DNA from: Gammaproteobacteria bacterium
GTDB taxonomy: Bacteria; Pseudomonadota; Gammaproteobacteria; JAABTG01
Assembly (NCBI GenBank): GCA_030066245.1
Contig: JASJBY010000321.1
Location: 1-5,498, forward strand
DNA length: 5,498 bases
Reading direction: 5' to 3'
Part shown: piece after piece, positions 1-5,498 of the stretch
Numbering within the stretch: position 1 is the first letter of the stretch
Layout: every line of letters begins with the position of its first letter
Position numbers and translations under genes: made by a program
Notes under the pieces: model-generated
Databases searched by the model: none
Seen by the model: only the letters and a program-made list of their open reading frames with translations
What the model was told of the DNA's origin: nothing

Positions 1-426
1 CTCGGCTGCCGCCTCGATCAACATCTCGCGCGCCATGGCGCCGCCCTTGCGCACGTACTCATGGCTGCCGCGGATACCCTGGCTGCCGCCGGTGGAGAAA
101 CTGCCCCAGATCCGGCCGCGCGCCAGGCTCTGACCCGGCGTGGGATACTCGGTGGTCACTTTCGACCAGTCACACTCGAGCTCCTCGGCCACCAGCTGCG
201 CGAGACCGGTAAGCGTGCCTTGCCCCATCTCGGAACGCGCGATACGAATTATCACGGTGTCATCCGGCTGAATCACCACCCAGGCATTGACCTCCGGCGG
301 CGTCTCGGCCGCCGCGGCCGGACCGCTGGCGAAAGGCAAATATAAACCGAGTGAAAAGCCTGCGCCGGCCGCCGCCGTGCCGATGAGGAATTCCCGTCGA
401 GTGAGCGTAACCGATTGCTCAGCCAT
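1..426 (-). CDS. iorB: Molybdopterin-binding subunit of an isoquinoline 1-oxidoreductase-like hydroxylase (N-terminal part)
   Basis: This reading frame was translated by hand from the reverse complement. It gives 142 codons from an ATG at 426 and stays open to the left edge, so the C-terminal part is missing from the window. Residues 9-14 (TRREFL) form a twin-arginine motif, followed by a hydrophobic stretch and an Ala-rich cleavage region near residues 37-41, so Tat export to the periplasm is expected. The mature start (NAWVVIQPDD at 47-56, SEMGQGTLTGLAQLVAEEL from 65) matches the IorB/aldehyde oxidase-type large subunit that carries the molybdopterin cofactor. Its ATG overlaps the stop of the [2Fe-2S] subunit gene by one base (TGATG), and a purine-rich GGGGGAAGG lies just upstream, which suggests translational coupling. 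The family hydroxylates N-heterocycles or aldehydes, and the actual substrate cannot be read from this fragment. The iorB symbol is a homology label. Confidence 0.88.
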   Translation of the reverse strand, partial: MAEQSVTLTRREFLIGTAAAGAGFSLGLYLPFASGPAAAAETPPEVNAWVVIQPDDTVIIRIARSEMGQGTLTGLAQLVAEELECDWSKVTTEYPTPGQSLARGRIWGSFSTGGSQGIRGSHEYVRKGGAMAREMLIEAAAE

Positions 427-893
427 CACGCCTTCCCCCGCTTGTTGATCTCCACCGCGCGATGCACCCCGCGCCGCACCCGATTGTAGGTCCCGCAGCG
501 GCAGATGTTGGGCAGGTCCGCATCGATGTCGGCATCGCTGGGGTCGGGGTTGCGATCGAGCAGTGCGGCCACGGCCATTATCATGCCGGGCTGGCAATAA
601 CCGCATTGCGGCACATCCAGCTCCGCCCAGGCTCGCTGCACCGGGTGGCTGCCGACGGCGGACAAGCCCTCGATGGTGACGATGCTCTGCGCCTCGCTCA
701 GCGAACCTACAGGAACAACACAGGAGCGCACCGCCTCGCCATCGACATGCACCGTGCAGGCACCGCATATACCGATACCGCAACTGTACTTGGCGCCTGT
801 CAACCCCAGCTGCTCGCGCAGCACCCAGAGCAACGGTGTGGCACCATCCACATCGAGTTCGACGGTTTGGCCGTTAACCTCAAGCTTTGCCAC
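426..893 (-). CDS. iorA: [2Fe-2S]-binding small subunit of an isoquinoline 1-oxidoreductase-like molybdenum hydroxylase
   Basis: The protein has 155 residues, the usual length for IorA-type small subunits. The N-terminal plant-ferredoxin-like domain carries cysteines 38, 43, 46 and 58 (CGIGICGAC followed by SC). The C-terminal helical domain carries cysteines 97, 100, 131 and 133 (CGYC and ICRCG). All eight ligands for the two [2Fe-2S] clusters are therefore present. In this family the clusters pass electrons from the molybdenum site to an outside acceptor. No FAD-binding subunit gene is visible in the window, consistent with the two-subunit Ior type, which is thought to use a cytochrome as acceptor. 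There is no signal peptide, so export probably occurs by riding with the Tat-bearing large subunit encoded next. The start is GTG, chosen because an AGGGGG ribosome site lies 9 bases upstream. The substrate is not known. Confidence 0.92.
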   Translation of the reverse strand: MAKLEVNGQTVELDVDGATPLLWVLREQLGLTGAKYSCGIGICGACTVHVDGEAVRSCVVPVGSLSEAQSIVTIEGLSAVGSHPVQRAWAELDVPQCGYCQPGMIMAVAALLDRNPDPSDADIDADLPNICRCGTYNRVRRGVHRAVEINKRGKA

Positions 894-902
894 GTGCGAA
901 TT

Positions 903-908
903 CCCCCT
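903..908 (-). promoter_or_regulatory. Ribosome binding site of the [2Fe-2S] subunit gene
   Basis: On the minus strand AGGGGG sits 9 bases before a GTG. It decides the non-ATG start of the small subunit at 893, because no better in-frame start with a ribosome site lies nearby. Confidence 0.6.
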
Positions 909-931
909 GTGACGCTTATGCTCCGCGAACG

Positions 932-960
932 ATTATCCGCGCCGAGCCAGCGTGCGGCAA
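932..960 (-). promoter_or_regulatory. Predicted sigma70-type promoter for the hydroxylase genes
   Basis: Reading the minus strand, TTGCCG (960-955) and GATAAT (937-932) are separated by exactly 17 bases. The -35 box matches 4 of 6 consensus bases and the -10 box 5 of 6. Transcription would begin near 925 and leave a leader of about 32 bases that contains the AGGGGG ribosome site. An inverted repeat GGCCA/TGGCC (988-992 and 1003-1007) lies just upstream and could be a regulator site, but its arms are short. This prediction rests on sequence alone. Confidence 0.5.
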
Positions 961-1194
961 GCGCCGCTTTCGCAGTTGCTGAGATCCGGCCACCGCCTCA
1001 ACTGGCCTTCGAGCGGGGCCCCGGCATCTTTCTGCCTATCAGCTTCGTGACAGGGCTCTTGAGTGTGAATGTGGGCGGCATTCCTGCGGCCGAGAATCCA
1101 TGGGGATTTTTCGTAGTTCAATGTACTACTCGTCGCTATCGTCGGCTTGCAGGTTGTACTCTTCAAGCGCAAGCACTGGATGTAGGTCAAGAAT

Positions 1195-1198
1195 GGAG
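1195..1198 (+). promoter_or_regulatory. Ribosome binding site of folE
   Basis: GGAG lies 8 bases before the ATG at 1207, a good Shine-Dalgarno distance. It supports that start for folE. Confidence 0.6.
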
Positions 1199-1206
1199 AA
1201 TGCCGC

Positions 1207-1842
1207 ATGACCCGGGATAAACAGACGGTCAACGTGGAGACCGAGGGACACTACGCGGCCAGCCTGGACGGTCGACCGGACGAGGTATATGACGCGCCGT
1301 TCGAGGATCTGGTGCGCCAGGTGCTGGCTCGTGTCGGCGAGGACCCGGGGCGTGAAGGCCTCCGGCGCACGCCCCTCAGGGTTGCCAAAGCGCTGGATTT
1401 CCTGACCAGCGGCTATGGAATGACTGTTGGCGACGTAGTGAGTGACGCCTTGTTCTCAGAGGATGCCAAAGAAATGGTCGTCGTCCGGGACATCGAGTTC
1501 TACTCGCTGTGTGAGCATCACCTGCTGCCGTTTTTCGGCCGCGCACACGTCGTTTGCCTGCCAAACGGACAGGTCATCGGCCTGAGCAAGATTGCCAGGG
1601 TCGTGGACGTTTTCGCCCGCCGTCTGCAGGTTCAGGAACGGCTGACCAACCAGATCGCCGATGCTCTCATGAAGACGCTCCAGGCGCACGGTGTTGCGGT
1701 GGTGATGGAGGCCAGTCACACCTGCATGATGATGCGGGGCGTGCAGAAGCAGAGCAGCAGCACCGTCACGAGCGCGATGCGCGGAAGCTTCGAGACCAAC
1801 GCACGCACGCGCAGTGAGTTCATGGAGTTGATCGGCCGGTAA
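1207..1842 (+). CDS. folE: GTP cyclohydrolase I (FolE, type IA)
   Basis: The enzyme converts GTP to 7,8-dihydroneopterin triphosphate and formate in the cytoplasm, the first step of tetrahydrofolate synthesis. The protein has 211 residues, close to the family norm (E. coli has 222). The zinc ligands are present: Cys102 and His105 in SLCEHHLLPFFG, and Cys173 in EASHTCMMMRGVQK. They correspond to Cys110, His113 and Cys181 of the E. coli enzyme, and the catalytic His of the HH pair is His104. The core from about residue 30 (EDLVRQVL, DPGREGLRRTPLRVAKA) through GLSKIARVVDVFARRLQVQERLT and the C-terminal MRGSF is fully conserved. The first 28 residues are variable and acidic. The ATG start is supported by GGAG 8 bases upstream. 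It stands alone between a divergent hydroxylase pair and a convergent symporter gene, with no other folate gene in view. Confidence 0.97.
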   Translation: MTRDKQTVNVETEGHYAASLDGRPDEVYDAPFEDLVRQVLARVGEDPGREGLRRTPLRVAKALDFLTSGYGMTVGDVVSDALFSEDAKEMVVVRDIEFYSLCEHHLLPFFGRAHVVCLPNGQVIGLSKIARVVDVFARRLQVQERLTNQIADALMKTLQAHGVAVVMEASHTCMMMRGVQKQSSSTVTSAMRGSFETNARTRSEFMELIGR

Positions 1843-1973
1843 ACGCTGGTATCCGTTGAGCCGCCCCGCCCGCAGCGTCGCTGTGTTTTGGTAAGGAGCC
1901 CAAGGAGGGCCCAACGTGAGCTGCAGCAGCGTTCCTCGGTCTATAGCGGCGCAGCCATCGGCCGGCTGAAGCT
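1843..1973. other. Convergent intergenic region between folE and the symporter gene
   Basis: The ends of two converging genes are separated by 131 bases. ACGCTG (1843-1848) and CAGCGT (1873-1878) are a 6-base inverted repeat with a long loop, and TGTTTT follows at 1884-1889. This is at best a weak folE terminator. A GCCC/GGGC and a CAGCC/GGCTG pair also occur without a T-run. A strong Shine-Dalgarno sequence at 1902-1908 precedes a 17-codon open frame. No classical terminator is clear on either strand. Confidence 0.4.
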
Positions 1974-3260
1974 CTACACCCCGCCGACAATTGTACCGGC
2001 TCGCGGATCACGGAAGCGCTTCTCATCGAGGGCGTTTTCCGCGCGGGCGATGACCATTGTGATGGCCGCGTCGCCGGTGATGTTGACCGCCGTGCGAACC
2101 ATGTCGAGCAGGCGGTCGACGCCGATGATAAGCGCGATACCCTCTACCGGGAGACCGACCTGGACCAGGACCATGGAGAGCATGATCAGGCCAACGCCGG
2201 GTACCCCGGCGGTCCCGACCGAAGCCAAGGTTCCCGTGAGCACTACCATCAGATAGTCGCCAGTAGAAAGATCGATGCCGTAGACGGCGGCGATGAATAC
2301 GGTAGCGACACCCTGCATGATTGCAGTGCCATCCATGTTGATGGTCGCGCCGAGCGGAATCGTGAATGAGGCGACCGAGTTATCGACGCCGAGGCGATGT
2401 TCCACCGAGCGCAGTGTGATCGGCATGGTCGCACTGCTGCTCGCGGTCGAAAAAGCGAAGGTCATCGCCGCACGCATCTTGGTGAAGAAGATACGCGGGC
2501 TGACGCGAGCTAGCAGAACCAGGATTACGCTGTAGCTGCAAAAGGCGTGGAGCAGGAGACTGGCGAGAACGGTAAGAAAATACGCTGCCAGTGGCAGGAT
2601 GACATCGAGGCCTTGGGCCGAGAAAGTCTTTGCCACCAGGCAGAACACGCCTACCGGAGCCACGGCCATGACGATTTCGACCATGCGCATCACTACCGCG
2701 TTCACGTTCCGGAAGAGCTCCAGAACCGGTTTGCCAGGTGCGCCCGTCAACGTTATCGCGACGCCGAGGAGCAACGCGAACACGATGACCTGAAGCATTG
2801 CGCCGTCAGCCATGGCGGCGAACGGGTTGCTCGGCACCATATCTATCAACACCTGGCGCAGGTCTGGCGGCTCCGTGCCCGTGAACGAGATGTCGGCATC
2901 CTGGACCTTGAATCCCTCGCCGGGAGAGACAAGACCGGCGACGAATAGCGCGATGGTCAATGCGACCGCGGTCGTGAAAAGGTAGAGAACCAAAGCGCGG
3001 ACGCCGATGCGTCCAAGCGATGTTAGGTCGCTGAGACCCGTGACTCCCACCACCAGCGACGCGAGCACTAAAGGCACGACCAGCATTTTAAGCGCGGCAA
3101 TAAAGATGCCGCCAATCACATGGAAGAGGCCGCCGGTAACTATGTCTCGAACGAAAGCTGATTCTGCGTGAAAAGGACTCAACAGGATGCCGGTCACAGC
3201 TCCGGCGACCATTGCCACCATGACTTGCGTGGTGAGCGTATGCTTACCGAAAATTGACAC
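1974..3260 (-). CDS. Dicarboxylate/amino acid:cation symporter (DAACS, SLC1 family)
   Basis: This inner-membrane transporter of 428 residues, a normal length for the family, is expected to import an acidic amino acid or C4-dicarboxylate with Na+ or H+. The first half consists of hydrophobic segments (about residues 10-30, 45-75, 85-112, 150-172, 190-210 and 218-250). The transport core is well conserved: the serine-rich tip of hairpin 1 (STASSSATMPIT, 271-282), NMDGT of TM7 (308-312), the glycine-rich hairpin 2 (SVGTAGVPGVG, 347-357) and TM8 (DRLLDMVRTAVNITGD, 382-397). Asp386, Arg389, Thr390, Asn393 and Asp397 line up with GltPh Asp394, Arg397, Thr398, Asn401 and Asp405. Keeping the arginine that holds the side-chain carboxylate favours an acidic substrate. 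Glutamate, aspartate, succinate or fumarate cannot be told apart here. The start is GTG, supported by AAGGGA 5 bases upstream. Confidence 0.95.
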   Translation of the reverse strand: MSIFGKHTLTTQVMVAMVAGAVTGILLSPFHAESAFVRDIVTGGLFHVIGGIFIAALKMLVVPLVLASLVVGVTGLSDLTSLGRIGVRALVLYLFTTAVALTIALFVAGLVSPGEGFKVQDADISFTGTEPPDLRQVLIDMVPSNPFAAMADGAMLQVIVFALLLGVAITLTGAPGKPVLELFRNVNAVVMRMVEIVMAVAPVGVFCLVAKTFSAQGLDVILPLAAYFLTVLASLLLHAFCSYSVILVLLARVSPRIFFTKMRAAMTFAFSTASSSATMPITLRSVEHRLGVDNSVASFTIPLGATINMDGTAIMQGVATVFIAAVYGIDLSTGDYLMVVLTGTLASVGTAGVPGVGLIMLSMVLVQVGLPVEGIALIIGVDRLLDMVRTAVNITGDAAITMVIARAENALDEKRFRDPRAGTIVGGV

Positions 3261-3265
3261 GATGG

Positions 3266-3271
3266 TCCCTT
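3266..3271 (-). promoter_or_regulatory. Ribosome binding site of the symporter gene
   Basis: AAGGGA on the minus strand lies 5 bases before the GTG at 3260. It supports that non-ATG start, which also gives the normal length of the N-terminal segment before TM1. Confidence 0.5.
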
Positions 3272-3340
3272 GAGGATGCGTTCATTCTCGCGCCTGGAGT
3301 CTAGCGGTATGCGTGAGGGAGATTGGCAACAGGAAGCCAC

Positions 3341-3346
3341 AGTATA
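3341..3346 (-). promoter_or_regulatory. Possible -10 box for the symporter gene
   Basis: TATACT on the minus strand matches 5 of 6 bases of the -10 consensus and would give a leader of about 74 bases. The only TTG-starting -35 candidate (TTGGTG) is 19 bases away, so the promoter is weak or needs an activator. The box lies in a perfect palindrome AGTATACT (3341-3348), so the same bases also read as a -10 on the plus strand. Confidence 0.3.
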
Positions 3347-3676
3347 CTTTTCAACCGCGCATGAACACCAACTGCGTGTACAGGGGCTTTTCCGACCTCA
3401 TTGCCTCTGAGCAGCGGACGGAGCACACCAGGGCGGGAAAACAGCATATTCTTGGGGGAGGCGACACTGCCTCGAAATGCGGTCGCGAGCTCTCGCTCAC
3501 CGAGCGTCGGGTGAGGGCTCGTCGTTGAGTTCGGCGGTGACGACGGTAGAGTACTCGAGACTTCACCATAAGCGAGCAGTACGGGTCACGGAGGGCCGGC
3601 ATTTCCGGGCCGGCTGCGACCGCTTGGCAGGCCCCCTACCCGCGGAGCGGGGAAATCGGGAGTTGCAAACCCACAG

Positions 3677-3940
3677 ATGCAAGCCCGGTATGTTGACTGG
3701 CAGAGCCGTCTTGGCGCCCGGAGCAAATGCAGCGGCGCGCCGGTCGTTTCCAGCGGAAACGTTTTTTGCCCTTGTGCGTATTCAACGCCTGGGCTCGACG
3801 GAGGTCTGTTGACGGTGCCTGACGGCGAAGGTGTCATGGTCGGGGACATTCACTTTGTTACGGTGAACGACGCACAAACCGTCGTCACGTTTCTTATTGT
3901 CGACGTATCCGGTCATGGTGCCGTTGCAATAACGCAGTAG
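3677..3940 (+). pseudogene. Truncated SpoIIE/PP2C-family serine/threonine phosphatase relic
   Basis: The frame encodes 87 residues and stops in the middle of what looks like a phosphatase domain. Residues 56-84 follow the first half of the SpoIIE/PP2C fold: GD at 56-57, then two hydrophobic strands (IHFVTV and TVVTFLIV) and DVSGHG at 76-81. Asp57 and Asp76 would be the metal-binding aspartates. RsbU-type phosphatases, which remove phosphate from serine on anti-anti-sigma factors or response regulators, have a further 120 or more residues after this motif; here a TAG follows six codons later. The lost C-terminal half includes the remaining metal ligands, so activity is not expected. The ribosome site is poor: CGGGAG is about 15 bases before the ATG. 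A fragment resembling a later part of such a domain may persist in another frame near 4014-4080. The motif is clear; the family call for so short a piece is moderately sure. Confidence 0.55.
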
Positions 3941-4179
3941 CAGACTCCCGGCCCTTGCCCAGCATGCGCGGAGCAACCCTCGCCTCTCGGCCTGAGCGAA
4001 ATCAAGGGGGCGCGTGCCGGAAGACGACCAGTATTGCAAGGCTGTCTGTATTGTCGCCGTTGAAGTCCGCTCCCGGGGGCCGGCAAACGCCGACGGCAGC
4101 GCCGGCTTAACGGCGTTGAGAGGCGTTACAGCCAGCCCCGCCGCGACCGAAGGGTCCGCAAGACGTCTGCGAAGGTTTC
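3941..4179. other. Degenerate region between the phosphatase relic and the MarC-family gene
   Basis: No intact gene is present. A plus-strand frame shifted by one relative to the relic opens again after a TGA at 3993 and encodes PEDDQYCKAVCIVAVEV from 4017. This has the look of an internal strand of the phosphatase domain, but the match is weak. A long inverted repeat, AACGCCG/CGGCGTT (4086-4092 and 4111-4117), encloses a smaller CGGC-AGC-GCCG hairpin. It lies about 60 bases downstream of the MarC-family gene end on the minus strand and has no T-run after it. Confidence 0.35.
4086..4117. repeat. Nested inverted repeat downstream of the MarC-family gene
   Basis: The outer arms AACGCCG (4086-4092) and CGGCGTT (4111-4117) are perfect 7-base complements. 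Between them CGGC-AGC-GCCG (4094-4104) forms a second stem. The hairpin would be stable on either strand. It could stabilise the 3' end of the MarC-family transcript or help termination, but it lacks the T-run of an intrinsic terminator. Confidence 0.45.
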
Positions 4180-4815
4180 TCATTGAGCAAGAAACGGAAA
4201 CAGGGCCTTCAGACCGTTCGCCATGATCTCTACGGCAATGGCTGTCAGAACGAGGCCGAACAGGCGACTGAGTGTGTTCAGGCCGATGCGTCCCAGTGCA
4301 TTTCCGATGGGGACCGCCAAGCGTAGGACCATCCAGAGGATAAGGCATACAAGGACGATAACCCCAACAACCGCCCAGGGATGCAGGGGCGCCGTCGAGC
4401 GGTCCATCTGGATGATCACCGTGCTGATGGCACCGGGGCCCGCCAGCAGCGGTATGGCCAGCGGCACGATGGCCACGGACTCTTTCTGCTCGGCCGTGCG
4501 CACCTCGTCCGGGCTGGCCCTCACCTCGCCGGCTTCTGCCCGCAGCATGGCCAGGGCCATCAACATCAGTACGATGCCCCCGCCGACCCGCAGGGAGGCG
4601 AGGCTGGTGCCCATGAAAGTCAGCAGCGCCTCTCCCGCCAGAGCCGAGACGATGAGCACCAGGGCGACCGTCAATGTTGCCACGGCGCCTATGCGGGAGC
4701 GTTCTGCGGCCGTGGCTTCAGGCGTGAGGCTCAGGAAAATGGGCACGGCCATGAACGGGTCGAGGATAACCAGAAGGGCGGTGAAAAAGCGGGTGTACTC
4801 GGTCCAGTGCTCCAT
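4180..4815 (-). CDS. MarC family (UPF0056) integral membrane protein
   Basis: The protein has 211 residues, typical for the family, and about six membrane segments: roughly residues 9-30, 42-64, 73-92, 115-135, 146-170 and 182-206. Two family signatures are present. The first is LDPFMAVPIFLSLTP (18-32) at the end of TM1, the counterpart of the DP-x-x-x-x-P-I-F motif. The second is VPLAIPLLAGPGAI (117-130) in TM4. A short charged loop (92-112) separates the two halves, which look like repeats of each other, as is usual for this family. The protein sits in the inner membrane. MarC was named from the mar locus of E. coli, but a role in antibiotic resistance was not upheld and the substrate is unknown. 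The ATG start has TAGGGT about 8 bases upstream. It lies 134 bases after the end of glgC on the same strand. Confidence 0.93.
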   Translation of the reverse strand: MEHWTEYTRFFTALLVILDPFMAVPIFLSLTPEATAAERSRIGAVATLTVALVLIVSALAGEALLTFMGTSLASLRVGGGIVLMLMALAMLRAEAGEVRASPDEVRTAEQKESVAIVPLAIPLLAGPGAISTVIIQMDRSTAPLHPWAVVGVIVLVCLILWMVLRLAVPIGNALGRIGLNTLSRLFGLVLTAIAVEIMANGLKALFPFLAQ

Positions 4816-4949
4816 CCGGCTACCCTAAGAACGCCAGTCGGACGGGGTGTGGCGGCCTCGCTCGGAAGGTGAGCTGGAATTGTCGTCGATTCCCGACATG
4901 GCTCAGCGGTTTAATTCTGCGACAAGGCCGTCAACTGCCGTTCCCGGAG
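4816..4949 (-). other. Spacer between glgC and the MarC-family gene
   Basis: On the minus strand TTGACG (4934-4929) is a 5 of 6 match to a -35 box, followed after 15 bases by a poor -10 (TAAACC). A 5-base inverted repeat GGAAT/ATTCC (4876-4893) is present without a T-run. The two genes may be read together, or the second may have its own weak promoter; the sequence does not settle this. Confidence 0.3.
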
Positions 4950-5498
4950 TTAAAGATGCCGGGTGGCGAAGGAGCGTGCTTGCGCCCCCGTTCGCCCGGA
5001 CGGGACCACGACAATCCCCGACTCGGAGACCGTGTAACGCTCCCGGTCCTGTCCTGAATCGAAGCCGATCTCGGCCCGCGCCGGAATGGTGTTGTAGCGA
5101 TCGACGATGACCCGCTTGAGACGGGCACCGCGCTTCACGCGCACATTGTCCATGATGATGCAGTCCTCCAGGACCACGTCTGGCTCCAGGAACACCTCAT
5201 GACGGAGGATGGAGTTGCGGACCGACGCGCCGTTGATGATCGTGCCACCGGCGAGCAGGCTGTTCCTGATCTCGCCAGAGACGATCTTTGCCACTGGCCC
5301 CGGGTATTTCGCCGAATAGATGGGCCACCTCGGATTGAAGGCGTCAAGCAATGGCTCCAGCCCGAGCACATCCTGGCTGGCAGTGAAATAGCTGTCGATA
5401 CTGCCCACATCGCGCCAGTAGGTGGGTTCTTCATGGGGTTTTATGCCCGGTATGGTGTTGCTGGCGAAGTCGTACGCATACAGGCGGTGGCCGGTCAT
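4950..5498 (-). CDS. glgC: Glucose-1-phosphate adenylyltransferase (ADP-glucose pyrophosphorylase), C-terminal part
   Basis: GlgC makes ADP-glucose from glucose 1-phosphate and ATP, the committed step of bacterial glycogen synthesis, in the cytoplasm. Only the last 182 residues are in the window. The ATG at the very edge is an internal methionine, since the full protein is about 420 residues. The end of the catalytic domain carries the conserved EEPTYWRDVGSIDSYF (23-38 of the fragment) and the FNPRWPIYS linker (54-62). After that comes the left-handed beta-helix domain of hexapeptide-like turns (NSLLAGGTIINGASVRNSIL, then DCIIMDNVRVKRGARLKRVIVDRYNTIP), which in this enzyme family helps form the tetramer and the allosteric site. 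The ending RERYTVSESGIVVVPSG matches the usual C-terminus, and about 14 variable residues follow. The C-terminus looks intact, ending in TAA. No other glycogen gene is visible in the window. Confidence 0.95.
   Translation of the reverse strand: MTGHRLYAYDFASNTIPGIKPHEEPTYWRDVGSIDSYFTASQDVLGLEPLLDAFNPRWPIYSAKYPGPVAKIVSGEIRNSLLAGGTIINGASVRNSILRHEVFLEPDVVLEDCIIMDNVRVKRGARLKRVIVDRYNTIPARAEIGFDSGQDRERYTVSESGIVVVPSGRTGAQARSFATRHL

Larger units (their letters stand above)
894..1206. other. Divergent intergenic region between the hydroxylase genes and folE
   Basis: These 313 bases hold no supported gene. They contain the predicted hydroxylase promoter and ribosome site on the minus strand and the folE ribosome site on the plus strand. 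Three inverted repeats are visible: GGCCA/TGGCC (988-1007), GTAGT-N7-ACTAC (1113-1129) and GCTTGC/GCAAGC (1145-1150 and 1169-1174). I could not find a convincing -35/-10 pair for folE. Open frames on either strand here look accidental and resemble no protein family I know. Confidence 0.6.
3261..3676. other. Gene-free stretch upstream of the symporter gene
   Basis: About 416 bases hold no gene I can support. The minus strand carries the symporter leader and a possible -10 box. Visible structures are a bulged hairpin (3486-3490 with 3517-3521 and 3496-3500 with 3511-3515), a direct repeat GGGCCGGC (3593-3600 and 3607-3614) whose GCCGGC cores can also pair, and a tight hairpin CCCGC-GGA-GCGGG (3639-3651). 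A GTG-started plus-strand frame at 3313-3528 has coding-like third positions but no ribosome site and no recognisable family. Confidence 0.45.

Noticed and set aside
462..1220. A 252-codon plus-strand open frame
   Set aside because: It is antisense to the clearly conserved [2Fe-2S] subunit gene, runs through the intergenic region and its translation resembles no family. In GC-rich genes the opposite strand is often open by chance.
1873..1889. CAGCG-T-CGCTG followed by TGTTTT as a folE terminator
   Set aside because: With a single-base centre the real stem is only about 3-4 pairs and the T-run is four bases, so it is not convincing as an intrinsic terminator.
3313..3528. A 71-codon plus-strand frame with about 69 percent G/C at third positions
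   Set aside because: It starts at GTG with no ribosome site, and neither the protein nor any part of it is recognisable. The third-position signal alone is too weak to call a gene.
3276..3812. A long plus-strand frame broken only by a TGA at 3408-3410
   Set aside because: I considered a broken gene, but in the first 44 codons only about half of the third positions are G/C, unlike the neighbouring genes, and no motif is visible.
3782..4348. A 188-codon minus-strand open frame
   Set aside because: It overlaps the conserved MarC-family gene in another frame and is antisense to the phosphatase relic. Its composition (many Arg, Pro, Ser, His) is typical of a shadow frame.
4223..4828. A 201-codon plus-strand frame opposite the MarC-family gene
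   Set aside because: It is the complement of a conserved membrane protein gene, and its Arg/Thr/Ser/Met-rich translation matches no known family.

Overview
The window reads as a stretch of chromosome from a GC-rich, Gram-negative, probably proteobacterial organism (a gammaproteobacterium is my best guess). The reasons are a Tat-dependent molybdenum hydroxylase pair, a bacterial-type FolE, a DAACS-family symporter, a MarC-family membrane protein and a bacterial GlgC, all with strong G/C preference at third codon positions. No rRNA, tRNA, CRISPR array, insertion sequence or attachment site could be supported.

Layout from left to right. Positions 1-893 hold two overlapping minus-strand genes for an isoquinoline 1-oxidoreductase-like molybdenum hydroxylase: the [2Fe-2S] subunit, then the Tat-exported molybdopterin-binding subunit, which runs off the left edge. 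A 313-base divergent intergenic region (894-1206) follows, with a good sigma70-like promoter for the hydroxylase pair. folE (GTP cyclohydrolase I, plus strand) occupies 1207-1842 and converges on a minus-strand dicarboxylate/amino acid:cation symporter at 1974-3260. About 0.9 kb (3261-4179) then lacks any intact gene. It holds a truncated SpoIIE/PP2C-type phosphatase relic (3677-3940) and several inverted repeats. A minus-strand MarC-family integral membrane protein lies at 4180-4815. The right edge (4950-5498) holds the C-terminal 182 residues of glgC (glucose-1-phosphate adenylyltransferase), also on the minus strand.

The genes do not form one pathway. The only clear functional unit is the hydroxylase pair, whose stop and start codons share a base and whose small subunit has no export signal of its own. 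folE (folate/pterin synthesis), the symporter (uptake of acidic substrates), the MarC-family protein and glgC (glycogen synthesis) look like independent housekeeping or transport genes. I found no convincing new biological system. The least ordinary part is the gene-poor stretch with the phosphatase relic.
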